Positions 30,074 to 39,394 are shown, counted from the first letter of the stretch. The stretch: DNA of 52,089 nt from Holophagaceae bacterium (GCA_025357545.1 JANXPB010000212.1:1-52089), one strand, 5' to 3'. Program-made: numbers and translations. Notes: generated from the sequence alone by a model not told the origin.

Positions 30074-31459
30074 GTGCGCCTTTGGGGATTCCTGTTCGCA
30101 TTGCAGGCGCTGGTCGGAGCTCCTCCCGCGCCGGATCCGTGGCGCTACGAGGCGACCCTCGCCACGGATTCCAGGGAACTGAGCGTGGAAGCCTGGCTGC
30201 CCGCCGGAGTGGCTGGCACCTTCAGCGTGGATGAAGGCTGCGAGCCCTTCATCGCCGATGTGGAGCGGGAGTCTGAAGGGCAGTGGAGCCCCGTCGACCA
30301 GGCCCGCGACGCCTGGTATCCGCCCACGGACCGCCCCCTGCACCTGCGCTACCGGTTCCGCCTGGAGGCCGCTGCCGCCGCACTCCACAATTCGAACCAG
30401 GTGAGCCGGCGCGCCGGTCTGACCTCGAGCGTGACCATGGCCTCGCCCGCCGCCTGGATCCTGCGGCCCTGGAAAGCAGCTGCCAACACCCCGCTACGCA
30501 TCCACTGCGCGACGCCGCCGGGCATTCGGTTGGTGACAGGCCTCAGGACCAGCGAAGGCGGCACAGCCATCGACGACACCTACGACCATTTGGATTACGC
30601 GCCCTACACGGCCTTCGGCCCCTTCGACGTGGACCGCTTCGCCTCTGGCGGCGTGGAGGTGCAGATGGCGACCCTGCCGGGAACTCTTGCCCTATCGGAT
30701 GCGGACTTAAGAGCTTGGGCCGGGGAGGCCATCGCCAACCTGAGGGTGGCCTACGGAACCTTTCCCACGGACAGGCTGGTGGTCATGGTCCTGCCCAGCG
30801 GCGGGCAGGGCGTGGTGTTCGGGTCCACCAAGGGTGGCGGCGGCCCCGCGCTCTCCATTCTTTTGGCCCGCACCGCCACCTTCGAGGATTTGAAGCGCGA
30901 CTGGGTGCTCACCCATGAGTGCATCCATCTCTCCCATCCGGACCTGCCCCGGGCGCAGCACTGGTTCGAGGAGGGCCTTGCCACCTATTTGGAACCGCTC
31001 CTGCGGGCGCGCCGCGGCATCATCAGCCCCGAAGAGGTGTGGCGGAACTTCATGGACAACCTGCACCACGGCCTGCCGAGGACCGGCGACCAGGGCCTGG
31101 ACCACACTCGCAGCTGGGGCGCCACCTACTGGGGCGGGACACTTTTCTGCTTGCTGGCAGACCTGGAGATCCGGCAAGCCAGCGGCGGGAAAAAGTCCCT
31201 GGACGATGCGCTGCGGGGCATCGTGGTGGGCGGCGGCAACCACCTGGCGCGGTGGTCCATCGAAAAGACCCTCGAAACTGGCGACCAGGCGGTGGGCGGC
31301 CACGTGCTGCGGGACCTGCACCGTCGCCTGGGCCTCCGCGCGGAAACCACCGATCTTGATGCGCTCTTCAAGCGGTTAGGAGTCGGAATCCACGACGAGA
31401 AAGTGACCTTCGATGAAGGCGCACCCATGGCCGCCGTTCGACGAGGCATGGCCCGATAG
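30074..31459 (+). CDS. exported M61-like (gluzincin) metallopeptidase homologue
   Basis: A 461-residue protein with a short signal peptide (LWGFLFALQALVGAPPAP) and a gluzincin core: HECIH at 281-285 and the downstream zinc glutamate in WFEEGLATY (299-300). The N-terminal half is a beta-rich region as in the glycyl aminopeptidase (M61) and M1 families. There is no PDZ domain after the catalytic core, unlike typical M61 proteins of about 600 residues. It starts at GTG 30074. It probably acts in the periplasm on peptides; specificity is unknown. Confidence 0.78.
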   Translation: MRLWGFLFALQALVGAPPAPDPWRYEATLATDSRELSVEAWLPAGVAGTFSVDEGCEPFIADVERESEGQWSPVDQARDAWYPPTDRPLHLRYRFRLEAAAAALHNSNQVSRRAGLTSSVTMASPAAWILRPWKAAANTPLRIHCATPPGIRLVTGLRTSEGGTAIDDTYDHLDYAPYTAFGPFDVDRFASGGVEVQMATLPGTLALSDADLRAWAGEAIANLRVAYGTFPTDRLVVMVLPSGGQGVVFGSTKGGGGPALSILLARTATFEDLKRDWVLTHECIHLSHPDLPRAQHWFEEGLATYLEPLLRARRGIISPEEVWRNFMDNLHHGLPRTGDQGLDHTRSWGATYWGGTLFCLLADLEIRQASGGKKSLDDALRGIVVGGGNHLARWSIEKTLETGDQAVGGHVLRDLHRRLGLRAETTDLDALFKRLGVGIHDEKVTFDEGAPMAAVRRGMAR

Positions 31460-31467
31460 CCCAGGGG

Positions 31468-31850
31468 CTAGACTCATACTGATTTGCATTCAAAAGATTA
31501 AGATTCACCACCATCTATCTTTACGTCTCGTGTATCGGCAAAGCCGATACCGAGCAGGCACGAAGCCACCAAGCAAAGCACCAAGCTCCGCCGCCTTTGA
31601 TCCCTACTCAAACTTGCTTCGTGGGGCGTGCAGCGTCTGCGGGCTGAAGGCCCGCAAATTCAGGCGGTCCGGCGTGGATCACACAGAGCGTGAGTCCACC
31701 GCCGAACCGCCCGGATTGATCCGCGAAGCCGGCACATGAGGTAGCTCTTCTCGGCATCGGCTGCGCCGATACACGAGACAAAGTGAAACTTGGTGCCCTT
31801 GGTGTCTTGGTGGTTCTATTTTATTGAATGCAACTTGGTATCAGCCCTAG
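31468..31850. repeat. 383-bp palindromic element with long imperfect terminal inverted repeats
   Basis: The interval begins and ends with CTAG, and roughly the outer 100 bp on each side are imperfect inverted copies. Shared blocks include TTGCATTCAA and a 15-base exact match, gtctcgtgtatcggc (31525-31539) against its complement (31765-31779). Each arm holds its own small hairpin (atcggc-n3-gccgat). Two further stems sit inside (31639-31655 and 31663-31711). No protein is encoded. It fills the whole space between two convergent stop codons. It resembles a MITE or large REP-type element. Confidence 0.75.
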
Positions 31851-31851
31851 T

Positions 31852-34137
31852 TCAGTTCTGGAAGAGCAGTGCTGGGCCGCTGTCAGTCTGCCGCAGCCGC
31901 GTTCTCTGCCCCGTTGGGTCGCCCCGCAACCAATCCTTCAACTGGTCGTGGCGGTGGCTTGAACCCAGGTGGCCGCTGACGCCCAATGGCACCACCAAGG
32001 TCGTGCCATCGGGATCGCCCCAGTCCAGGATCAGGCGCATGCTCTGCCCGAAGTCCGGCTGGGTCACGCGCACCGTATGGTTGGCGCCGCCTTGGGCAGC
32101 GTGGGGCGGGTTAAAGAGCCAGCCCAGCAGCCCGCCGGCCCTGCCCACGGGATGCTGCAGGTCGAGCCGGTCCCGCTCGCCCCAGGTCTTGGGGCCGTCC
32201 AGAAGTAGCTTCCGCGCTTGGCGCTGGGTTTCGACCACGGCTTCGGCCTTGTCGCCTAACCCGGCCCGGGACCAGGCTTCCTGATCCACTTTCAGAGCCT
32301 CCCGGAGCAGCGCATCGCTAGTGTCGGAGCTGAAGGTGTCCGCATCCCAGCCGGTGCCCCGGAGAATGCGATTGAACACCAGGGCGCGGAATTGTTGCTT
32401 GAGGAGGTCCGCCTCCAGGAATAAGCGCGAACCCGATGTGGCGGCCCCGTCCCAATTCTGGAAGCGGTCCCGCACCTCCCGTTCCAGCAGTGGGGCGAGG
32501 AGTTTCATGAACTCCTGGTGTTCCAAGGAAACCACGTCCAGCTGGATGCGCTCGGCCCCCGCATGGTCCAGTTTGCCCGCTGCTTCGATGAGTTCGGCGA
32601 TGCGCTTGGCCCGCACGGGGCTCGCCCAGCGGGTGGCCACCGGGTAGGGAAAACCGCTGCCCAGGATGCGTTGGTTGGCGGTGACCAGGTAGCCCTTGGC
32701 TGGATCCAGCACCCGTGGCATCTCCCCCTGGCTCACGAAGCCCTGCCAGTCATTGGCGGGGTCGTTGCCATCCACCGGCAGCGACCCATCATCGCCCTTT
32801 TTACGGATGGGAATGAGCCCCGTCGCGCGGTACCCGATGTGGCCTTCGGCGTCGGTGTAGACGATGTTCTGGGCGGGCCCCAGGAAGCCATCGCAGGCGG
32901 CGTTGAAACTCTCCCAATCCGTGGCCCGCACCATTTTCGTGATAGGCATCCGCAGGTACACCGGGTCCAGTGCGGTCCACTTGAGGCTGTACCCGGGCCG
33001 CACTTGGGGGCCATGGGCACCAAGGGCGACCCGGAACCGCTCCGCGGCGCGGCCCTTCACGGGAATGTCCTCCGTGCGTTCGCCCCTCGGCGCCTCCCGG
33101 TAGAGGTCCTGCACATCCGTTCCCAGATTGGTGAAGCCCCAGGCGATGGCCTGGTTGCGGCCCAGGGTGATGCCCGGCAGGAAGGGCAGCGAAACACCCT
33201 CGGCGAAACGGTCTCCCACCTCGATGCGCAGCGGCAACCAGATGCCGGGACTGGCGAGGCTCAGGTGGGGGTCATTCACCAGGATGGGCTTCCCGCTGGC
33301 GGTGCGGCTGCCCGACACCACCCAAGCGTTGGAACCGACGGCGGCATTCCGTTCCCCGGCCCTGGGCTCCAAGCCCAAGTCGTCCTGGGACGGCCCGGAC
33401 AGCCGGGCGGTCTTCGTTATTGGCACGAGCAGAGGGACGGGCGCTCCGCGGAACAGGAGCTCGGCATCCAGTTTGGGTGGCTCCGCATCGGGAATGAGCA
33501 ACTGATCCCAATCCGTGGCTACGGCCTGGATGGCCCGGTTCTCAGCCTCCGGCAAGGCCCTGAGCGCCTCGTTCCGCAGTTCCGCCTTCCAGGTGCTGGA
33601 CAGGTCCTCGTGCAAGAGCAGCAGGCCCTTGAGGCAGTCCGCCGAGGTCCAGGGACGGGGCTTGGTTCCGAGAAGCTGGAACTCCAGTCCCCAGCGGTCC
33701 GGGTGGCTCTGGATGAAGGCATTCACGCCATCGGCGAAGGCTTCCAGCGCCTCGCGCTCATCCTCCGGCAGCAGGGGCACCGCGGCCTCCGCCACCTGGT
33801 GGAATCCGTAAAGGCGATGGGTGCGGTCCAGGGGCAGCGCTGCAGGGCCGATGAGCTCAGCCAGCAGTCCATCCGCCGCGCGGCGCTGCAGTTCCATCTG
33901 GAAGAGCCGCTCACGCGCCGACAGGTAGCCTTGCACCCGGAAGGCATCGAGAAAGGAGCCCGCGCGGATGGTCGCCACCCCGCGCGCATCGAAGGCCACC
34001 TGCACGCGGCTGGCGAGGCCCGGAATCGCCGGAGCCGCACGGTCCGGTTGTTGGCGGTAGACCAGCCACCAGGCACCCACCGCTGCCAGGGTCAGGAGCG
34101 CCGTGAGGCTCAGGACGATCCGCTTCAACCACCGCAT
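31852..34137 (-). CDS. penicillin acylase family protein (Ntn hydrolase)
   Basis: A 761-residue N-terminal-nucleophile hydrolase precursor. One N-terminal membrane anchor or signal (about 6-27) is followed by the alpha chain with ARERLFQMELQRR, then the autocatalytic site VGSNAWVVSG: S269 becomes the first residue of the beta chain. NDPHLSLASPGIW and the later GFTNLGTDVQDLY are typical of the family. Members cleave amide bonds of beta-lactams, acyl-homoserine lactones or other N-acyl compounds; the natural substrate here is unknown. It is expected in the periplasm. Its stop codon abuts the palindromic element. Confidence 0.9.
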   Translation of the reverse strand: MRWLKRIVLSLTALLTLAAVGAWWLVYRQQPDRAAPAIPGLASRVQVAFDARGVATIRAGSFLDAFRVQGYLSARERLFQMELQRRAADGLLAELIGPAALPLDRTHRLYGFHQVAEAAVPLLPEDEREALEAFADGVNAFIQSHPDRWGLEFQLLGTKPRPWTSADCLKGLLLLHEDLSSTWKAELRNEALRALPEAENRAIQAVATDWDQLLIPDAEPPKLDAELLFRGAPVPLLVPITKTARLSGPSQDDLGLEPRAGERNAAVGSNAWVVSGSRTASGKPILVNDPHLSLASPGIWLPLRIEVGDRFAEGVSLPFLPGITLGRNQAIAWGFTNLGTDVQDLYREAPRGERTEDIPVKGRAAERFRVALGAHGPQVRPGYSLKWTALDPVYLRMPITKMVRATDWESFNAACDGFLGPAQNIVYTDAEGHIGYRATGLIPIRKKGDDGSLPVDGNDPANDWQGFVSQGEMPRVLDPAKGYLVTANQRILGSGFPYPVATRWASPVRAKRIAELIEAAGKLDHAGAERIQLDVVSLEHQEFMKLLAPLLEREVRDRFQNWDGAATSGSRLFLEADLLKQQFRALVFNRILRGTGWDADTFSSDTSDALLREALKVDQEAWSRAGLGDKAEAVVETQRQARKLLLDGPKTWGERDRLDLQHPVGRAGGLLGWLFNPPHAAQGGANHTVRVTQPDFGQSMRLILDWGDPDGTTLVVPLGVSGHLGSSHRHDQLKDWLRGDPTGQRTRLRQTDSGPALLFQN

Positions 34138-34180
34138 GCCCGCTCCGATTCCGCCCGCAATTATTTCCTTTGGTGAAGTT

Positions 34181-34235
34181 TAGGGGGCGTTGCGAAATTT
34201 TCGGCGCTTTTCTGGTTATTTCGCCACGCCCCCTA
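34181..34235. terminator. 18-bp inverted repeat between the acylase and tesA remnants
   Basis: Arms 34181-34198 and 34218-34235 match at 17 of 18 positions (tagggggcg...cgaaat against its complement), with a 19-base spacer. It lies upstream of the acylase start and downstream of the tesA-like remnant, both on the minus strand. It could be an old terminator of tesA or an operator; there is no clear T-run. Confidence 0.5.
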
Positions 34236-34285
34236 GGTCGGACCACCCCCGCGCGCACCAGCTTTTACGCAACGGCTAATCCCTA

Positions 34286-34906
34286 TCAATGCGCACGGGT
34301 GAGCATCGGCCCCAACTTCTCCCAAAGGTGCTCCGCCACTTTGCGGGCGCCCTTTGAGTTGGGGTGGATGCCGTCCGCCTGGTTCAATCCCAGTTCCATG
34401 GCCACCCCTTCGAGCAGGAAGAGCACCAGCGGTACATGGAATTCCGCCGCCAGGCGCGGGTAGATGGCCGCAAAGCGGGCTTGGGCCTGGGCCCCGAAGT
34501 TGTCCGGCAGGCGCAGACCCGTCACCAGCACCTTGGAGCCTTCCTTCCGGGCCCGGCGCAAAATCGCACGCAAATTCTGCTCGGTCTGTTCCGTGGGAAC
34601 CCCGCGCAAGCCGTCATTGGCCCCCAAGGGCCACCACCAGCACCGCCACCCTTTGCTTGTAGCTGCAGTCGAGGCGGGCCAAGCCGCCCGCGGTGGTGTC
34701 GCCGGAAATGCCCGCGTTCACCACCTTCCAGAATCTGCGCTCCTGCTTGATCCGCGCCTCGATGAAAGGACTATTCCAACGGCAAGCCCAGACCCGCCGT
34801 CAGACTGTCTCCCAGGAAGACGACGGTGCGGCGGACCTCGGTGGGGATGGCGGCGCGGATCCCGCAACTGAAATAGACAAAGGGCAGGAATCATCCAACG
34901 GCGCAT
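34286..34906 (-). pseudogene. tesA: broken tesA-like SGNH lysophospholipase/arylesterase
   Basis: Pieces of one TesA-like gene lie in different minus-strand frames. Start: MRRWMIPALCLF (34906), which must shift near 34865-34875 to reach SCGIRAAIPTEVRRTVVFLGDSLTAGLG (block I, catalytic Ser). That frame ends at an in-frame TAG (34771-34773). A third frame gives VVNAGISGDTTAGG, then a one-base excess in a C-run (34621-34625) is needed to enter GANDGLRG and finally DGIHPNSKGA (catalytic Asp-His). At least three shifts and one stop make it a pseudogene. A restored reading would have a lipobox-like cysteine. In E. coli tesA is divergent from ybbA-ybbP, exactly as here. Confidence 0.88.
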
Positions 34907-34920
34907 GCCAAAAGAATCTC

Positions 34921-35640
34921 ATGGCTGCTGTCCAGGATTCAGGGAACGCCTTCCGGTACCTTTGGAGCGTGATCGAACTGCGCGATGTCTCCCAGATCTT
35001 CGACTCCCCCTCAGGTGAATCCCGGGCGGTGCTGGAAAACCTGTCCTGCGCTTTCGAGGCGGGGCTCTCCATTGCCATCGAAGGGCCTTCCGACAGCGGC
35101 AAGAGCACCCTGTTCGGCCTCTCGGCGGGCCCGGACCAGCCCACGTCAGGCGAGGTGATCGTCGCGGGCCACGTTCTCGGAAAACTGAATTAGGCAGGAC
35201 TTTGGCGCTTCCGGGCCCAGAACCTGGGCTTCGTGTTCCAGGCCTTCCACCTGCTCCAGCATTTCTCAGCCCTGCAAAACGTCGTCATCGCTGCCGAGAT
35301 CGCAGGTCTTGAAGCCCCTGTGAAAGCGGCGCAGGAGGCCCTGGCGCGGGTGGGCCTGGAGCCCCGCACCGCGCACCTGCCGGGCCAGATCAGCGGTGGA
35401 GAGTGCCAGCGCGTGGCCAGCGCCCGGGCCATCGTCACACGCCCGAAGATCCTGCTCTGCGACGAACCCACCGGCAGCCTGGACCGGGTGAATGCCGCGA
35501 AGGTTTTCGAGCTGCTGCTCGAATTGCATCACGACCTGGGCACCACCCTGGTGCTGGTGACCCACGATCCCCACCTGGCCAACCGCCACGACCGCCAGGT
35601 CTTCCTTGAGGGCGGCCGCATCGTGAACGGCGCCGCATGA
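34921..35640 (+). pseudogene. ybbA: ybbA/lolD-like ABC transporter ATPase with in-frame stop
   Basis: An ATPase of about 230 codons read in a single frame but interrupted by TAG at 35191-35193. Upstream are VIELRDVSQIF and the Walker A region GPSDSGKST, where the usual third glycine (GPSGSGKST) is aspartate. Downstream are NLGFVFQAFHLL (Q-loop), ISGGECQRVASARAI (signature), ILLCDEPTGSLD (Walker B) and LVLVTHDPH. Both the nonsense codon and the Walker A change suggest lost function. The start is ATG 34921 or GTG 34969. The 3' end overlaps the permease start by four bases (ATGA), so the original operon structure survives. Confidence 0.88.
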
Positions 35641-38100
35641 CGCAAGGATTCCTCCTGCGCATGGTGGGCCGGGAGCTTGGGCGCCAGAAAGGGCGGCTGG
35701 TGCTCATCGCCCTCTGCCTTTCCTTGGGCTTCGCCGCCTTCGCCGCCACCTAGGGATTTTCCGCGAGGGTGCTGGGGGCCATCCATTCCGAAAGCCGCGC
35801 CATCCCGGGCGGCGACGCGGCCCTGAATGCCACGGGACTGCTGCCCGAAGGCCTGGAAGCGAAGGTGCGCGCGGCGGGTCCGGGCTATCCCTTGGCCGAG
35901 GCTCTGGATATCGTCGGCGACCAGGCCCTTGACCACGGCGTGTTCGTGGAAGCCGTCCTCGCGCAGGCTTTCAATCTCAATCAACCCATAGCCCCCCACG
36001 GCGGGAATCCCGCCGACCACTTCCCCCTCGACCTTGAAAATCGGAAGCGGCGAAGTACCGGTCAGGGGCATTGTGGCCAAGGATGAAGCCCGCCAAGCTT
36101 CCGCCTTCACGCTGGGCCCCAGGGCGCACATGGAACTGACCACCGCGCGTACCTTATGGCCTGCTCACCCAGCGTTCGCGCATGATGGGTCGCCTGCTGA
36201 TGACCTTGAAGCCCGGTGTCCAGATCGGAAGCCTCATGCCGAAACTGCAGGCCTTGGCCGGGAGCGCGGGACCGGCAGTGCGAGCTCAAAGCCACGAGGA
36301 AGCCAGTGGCGCCCTGGCCCGCCCCATCCGCAATCTCAACCGCTGCATCCAGCAGTTGGGCCTCTTCACCCTGCTGTTGGCGCTGCTCGGTGCCTGGGCC
36401 ATTCTGGCGGCCGTCCTGGACGGGCGCCGGCGAGATGCGGCCATCTTGCGCTGCCTCGGCGCGCCACCAACTGCGCCGGTGTTGATCTTCGGCGGCCTCA
36501 CCCTGATTCTCCTGCTGACGGCCCTGGTCCTCGGATTTGCTTTTGGTACCGCAGCTTCCTCCTTCACTCCACGTTGGCTGGGGGACATCATCCCCATCGC
36601 GGCGCAGAACGCGCCGGCCCGCTGGCCGCCAGTTATGGAGACCCTGGCGGCGCTGGTGATGGTGCTGCTTCCCTCCCCGCCGCCCCTGCTTCGCCTGGGG
36701 AAGGTAAGGCCTCTGGAGCTGCATCGGGAATCCACCATTAGCCATGGTGACCGTTTGCTGGCTTGGTTCTGCAGCAGCGCCGCCCTTGGGGTCGCGGCCT
36801 GGCTGGTGCTGCGCATTGCGCCCAGCTGGAAGGTCGGGTTCGTCACCCTGGCGGCCCTGGCGCTGCTTTTCGCCCTGTTCATGGGGGCTACGCGACTGCT
36901 GCTCTGGCTCTATGGCCGCTTCGCGGTGCGCATGCCCCTCCCCCTGAAGCTCAGCTTCGCGCAGCTGGGCGCCAGACCAGGCCTCACGTCGCTCATGATG
37001 GCGGTGATGGGCCTGGCCATCTTTCTGATCCTCGCTACCTCCTTCATCAAGGACGATCTGGTGGGTCCGATCCTGAAACTGCGCGGCGCGGACAACCGGC
37101 CCAATTTGTTTTTCATCGACGCACAACCCGACCAGAGCGGCGCCCTCCAGTCGCAACTCAAAGGCCTTTCCGGGCGCAATCCCTTGGTGGCGCCCCTGGT
37201 ACGGGCCCGCCTCAAGGCCATCAATGGCCAGACCGTCCATGAAGCCCCGGTGGCGGAGGGCAACGAGGACCAGGCGCGCCGTGACGGCTTCCGCACCCGG
37301 GAGCAGAACCTGACTTATCGTGCGGTTCTGGAAGAAGGCGAGACCCTGGCGGCCGGGCGCTTGGGGGAGGACCCGCAATCGCCCCACGCGGAGATCTCCC
37401 TGGAGGAATCCTTAGCACAAAGCATCCAGGCCAAGCTCGGCGATGAGCTCAGCTTCGACGTGCAAGGTCAGGAGGTAAGCGGCAAGGTCACCTCCCTGCG
37501 CAAGGCCGTGTGGCAGACCTTGCGACCGAATTTTTTCATCGTGCTGCACCCCTCGATGCTGGTAGGCGCGCCGCGCTTGGATCTGGTGGCCCTCGAAGCC
37601 AAGGATGAAGCCACACGCGCACGCTCCAGACGGAAGTGTCCCGGGCCTTTCCCAACATCACGGTCATCGACATCACTGAGGTCGCCCGGAAGGTGGGGCG
37701 CATCCTGGACCTGATCTCGACCGTCGGCCGGGCCCTGGCGATGCTCATGCTGGCCTCCAGCCTGCTGGTGCTAGCCGCGAGTCTGCTGGCCGGCCGCTTG
37801 GGCCGCCAGCGGGACCTGGCCCTGTTGCGCACCCTTGGCGCTCCGTATAAAACGTTGTTGGGAAGCCTGCTCTGGGAGTTGGTGCTGCTGGGAGCCACCG
37901 CCGCCCTCATCTCGGGCGTCCTGGCGCGGGTCCTTTCGGATCTTAATGCCAAGAAAATTCTGGAACTGCCCACCACGGCGAATCCCTGGGCTGCTCCTCT
38001 ACTGCTGCTGGCCGCGGCGCTGCTCACCGCCCTGGTGGGCCTGCTGGGGTCGTGGAGGGCCTTGAACGCCAAGCCTTTGGAGGTGCTCCGGTCAGAGTGA
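35637..38100 (+). pseudogene. ybbP: ybbP-like FtsX-family ABC permease, stop and frameshifts
   Basis: An intact version would have about 820 codons, like E. coli YbbP. The sequence starts at ATG 35637 (MTQGFLLRMVGRELGRQKG), hits TAG at 35751-35753 in the first membrane helix, continues in the same frame to about 36030, shifts frame there, again near 36155, reads a long section (36160-37615) with several membrane helices, and shifts once more near 37620 to end GSWRALNAKPLEVLRSE. Membrane segments and the FtsX-type ends (DLALLRTLGAP) are recognisable throughout. With one stop and three shifts it cannot make a full product. It would have paired with the broken ATPase upstream. Confidence 0.9.
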
Positions 38101-38160
38101 TCGAAGCGCCCTTTCCCGCTGCCTGCACCCGCTCCCGGGCCCCTGCTAACATGGAATTCC

Positions 38161-38205
38161 GCCCGGTGTGGCACCACTCCTGAATGCTGGGGTGCCGCAC
38201 CGGGC
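38161..38205. promoter_or_regulatory. hairpin upstream of the ferredoxin gene
   Basis: Arms 38161-38175 and 38191-38205 (gcccggtgtggcacc against its complement) pair at 14 of 15 positions around a 15-base loop, ending 20 bp before the ferredoxin ATG. No T-run follows, so it may be a 5'-UTR structure rather than a terminator of the ybbP remnant. Confidence 0.45.
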
Positions 38206-38225
38206 GCCTTCCTAGCGAGCCATCC

Positions 38226-38534
38226 ATGTTCACGGTTTCATTCAAGGGCAAGTCCACGGGCGAGGTGCAGTTGGAGCGGGAACTCAGCCTGCTCGCCATC
38301 GCCACCAAGGCCGAAGTGGACCTTCACCACCGCTGCGGCGGCCACGCCCGCTGCGGCACCTGCCTTATCACCATCGACAGCGGCCTGGATAAACTCAGCG
38401 AGCCCCTCTCCGCCGAGCGGCGCATCCTCACCATCCTCAAGGCCCAGCCCAACCAGCGTCTGGCCTGCCAAGCCTGGGCCCAGGGCGACGTCTGTTGCGT
38501 GGTGGGGGATGAAGGGAAGGACCTACGGAAATAG
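38226..38534 (+). CDS. 2Fe-2S ferredoxin, adrenodoxin-like
   Basis: A 102-residue soluble electron carrier. The four cluster ligands are C37, C43, C46 and C81, spaced C-x5-C-x2-C-x34-C as in adrenodoxin/Isc-type rather than plant-type ferredoxins; extra cysteines C90-C91 lie near the end. I start it at ATG 38226 (MFTVSFKGKS), since the frame upstream runs through the hairpin. It is monocistronic. Its redox partner is not evident in the window. Confidence 0.88.
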   Translation: MFTVSFKGKSTGEVQLERELSLLAIATKAEVDLHHRCGGHARCGTCLITIDSGLDKLSEPLSAERRILTILKAQPNQRLACQAWAQGDVCCVVGDEGKDLRK

Positions 38535-38662
38535 GCCTGGGTCCTGAGGCCTGGGTCCTGAGGGAATTTAGTAGCGGCGCTGAGCACCGCGCCATCAACT
38601 CAAGTCATTGCGGCCAAAGGCCGCAGCGATATTGAACCTCAGGACTCGAGACCCAGGCCCCA
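38534..38662. repeat. inverted-repeat element, CTGGGTCCTGAG family, copy 1
   Basis: The left end holds a perfect 14-bp tandem duplication (ggcctgggtcctga at 38534-38547 and 38548-38561). The right end (38638-38662) is an inverted, slightly diverged copy (cctcaggactcgagacccag). A small hairpin (gcggcc-aaa-ggccgc, 38610-38624) is inside. It fills the space between the stops of two convergent genes. Confidence 0.7.
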
Positions 38663-38665
38663 GGG

Positions 38666-39394
38666 CTAATCCAGCAGGAACCCCACGCCTTGCCACACCC
38701 GCACGCGGGTTCTGCCCTCGCCGATGGTGGCGGCTTCGAAGACCAGGCGCTTGGCGGCCTCCACGCAGGCATCATTGGCTTTGTCCACCCACTCGCCTGT
38801 ACCCGGCAGGCCCTGAAGCAGTTTGGTAGCCAGAACTTCGCCGCTCTCGCCCACCAGCACGTTCACCACCACCACACCCTTATCTACCTTTTTCGCCTTG
38901 GGGCGCACCTGGCTGAGGTTGATGGGCTTCGCGGGAACCACATCCGGTGTGATTGGCAGCAGCGTGCCCTCGCCATGCTTGCCCGCCAGCTTTTCGTTGG
39001 CGGCCGAGAGGTCGGCCTTCAACCTGGCATTTTCATCCTGGACCGCCTTGGTGGCCGCCCTGGCTTTCTGGAGGTCGGCCAGGATGCTGTCGCCACTCTG
39101 CTGGTTCTCCTTGAGGCTGCCATGGATCTGATCCAGCTCCTTGTGCATGGAAGCGGCCTCCTCTTTGGCCAAATCCCGGCTCTTTTGCGCCGCCGCCAAG
39201 TCCTCCTGCAGGACCAGGGCAGCCTGGAGCTTGGCGGCGAGATCGTCGCGCTCGGAGCTTAGCCGCTTCACCTGGGCCTGGAGGTTCACCAAGGCCTGGG
39301 AGGTGTGGGTCGCCTTGGCTTTGGATTTGGGAGGGACGGCGGAGAGGGGCAACACGAGAGCCGTCAATGCGAAGCAGGTGGTGGCGATACGCAT
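38666..39394 (-). CDS. exported coiled-coil protein with TonB-like C-terminal domain
   Basis: A 242-residue protein. The signal peptide is MRIATTCFALTALVLPLSAVP. Residues about 30-135 are a continuous heptad-rich coiled coil (lysine/glutamate/alanine, e.g. LVNLQAQVKRLSSERDDLAAKL). The last 75 residues, VVVVNVLVGESGEVLATKLLQGLPG onward, resemble the TonB C-terminal (energy-transducer) fold. It lacks TonB's membrane anchor and proline-rich spacer, so it is a periplasmic relative rather than TonB itself. ATG 39394 has GGAGG four bases upstream. Function unknown. Confidence 0.72.
   Translation of the reverse strand: MRIATTCFALTALVLPLSAVPPKSKAKATHTSQALVNLQAQVKRLSSERDDLAAKLQAALVLQEDLAAAQKSRDLAKEEAASMHKELDQIHGSLKENQQSGDSILADLQKARAATKAVQDENARLKADLSAANEKLAGKHGEGTLLPITPDVVPAKPINLSQVRPKAKKVDKGVVVVNVLVGESGEVLATKLLQGLPGTGEWVDKANDACVEAAKRLVFEAATIGEGRTRVRVWQGVGFLLD

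Noticed and set aside
34693-35753. Amber (TAG) recoding across the tesA/ybbA/ybbP region
   Set aside because: Three TAG codons in adjacent genes are striking, but frameshifts in two of these genes and normal use of TAG as a stop elsewhere in the window fit pseudogenes better.
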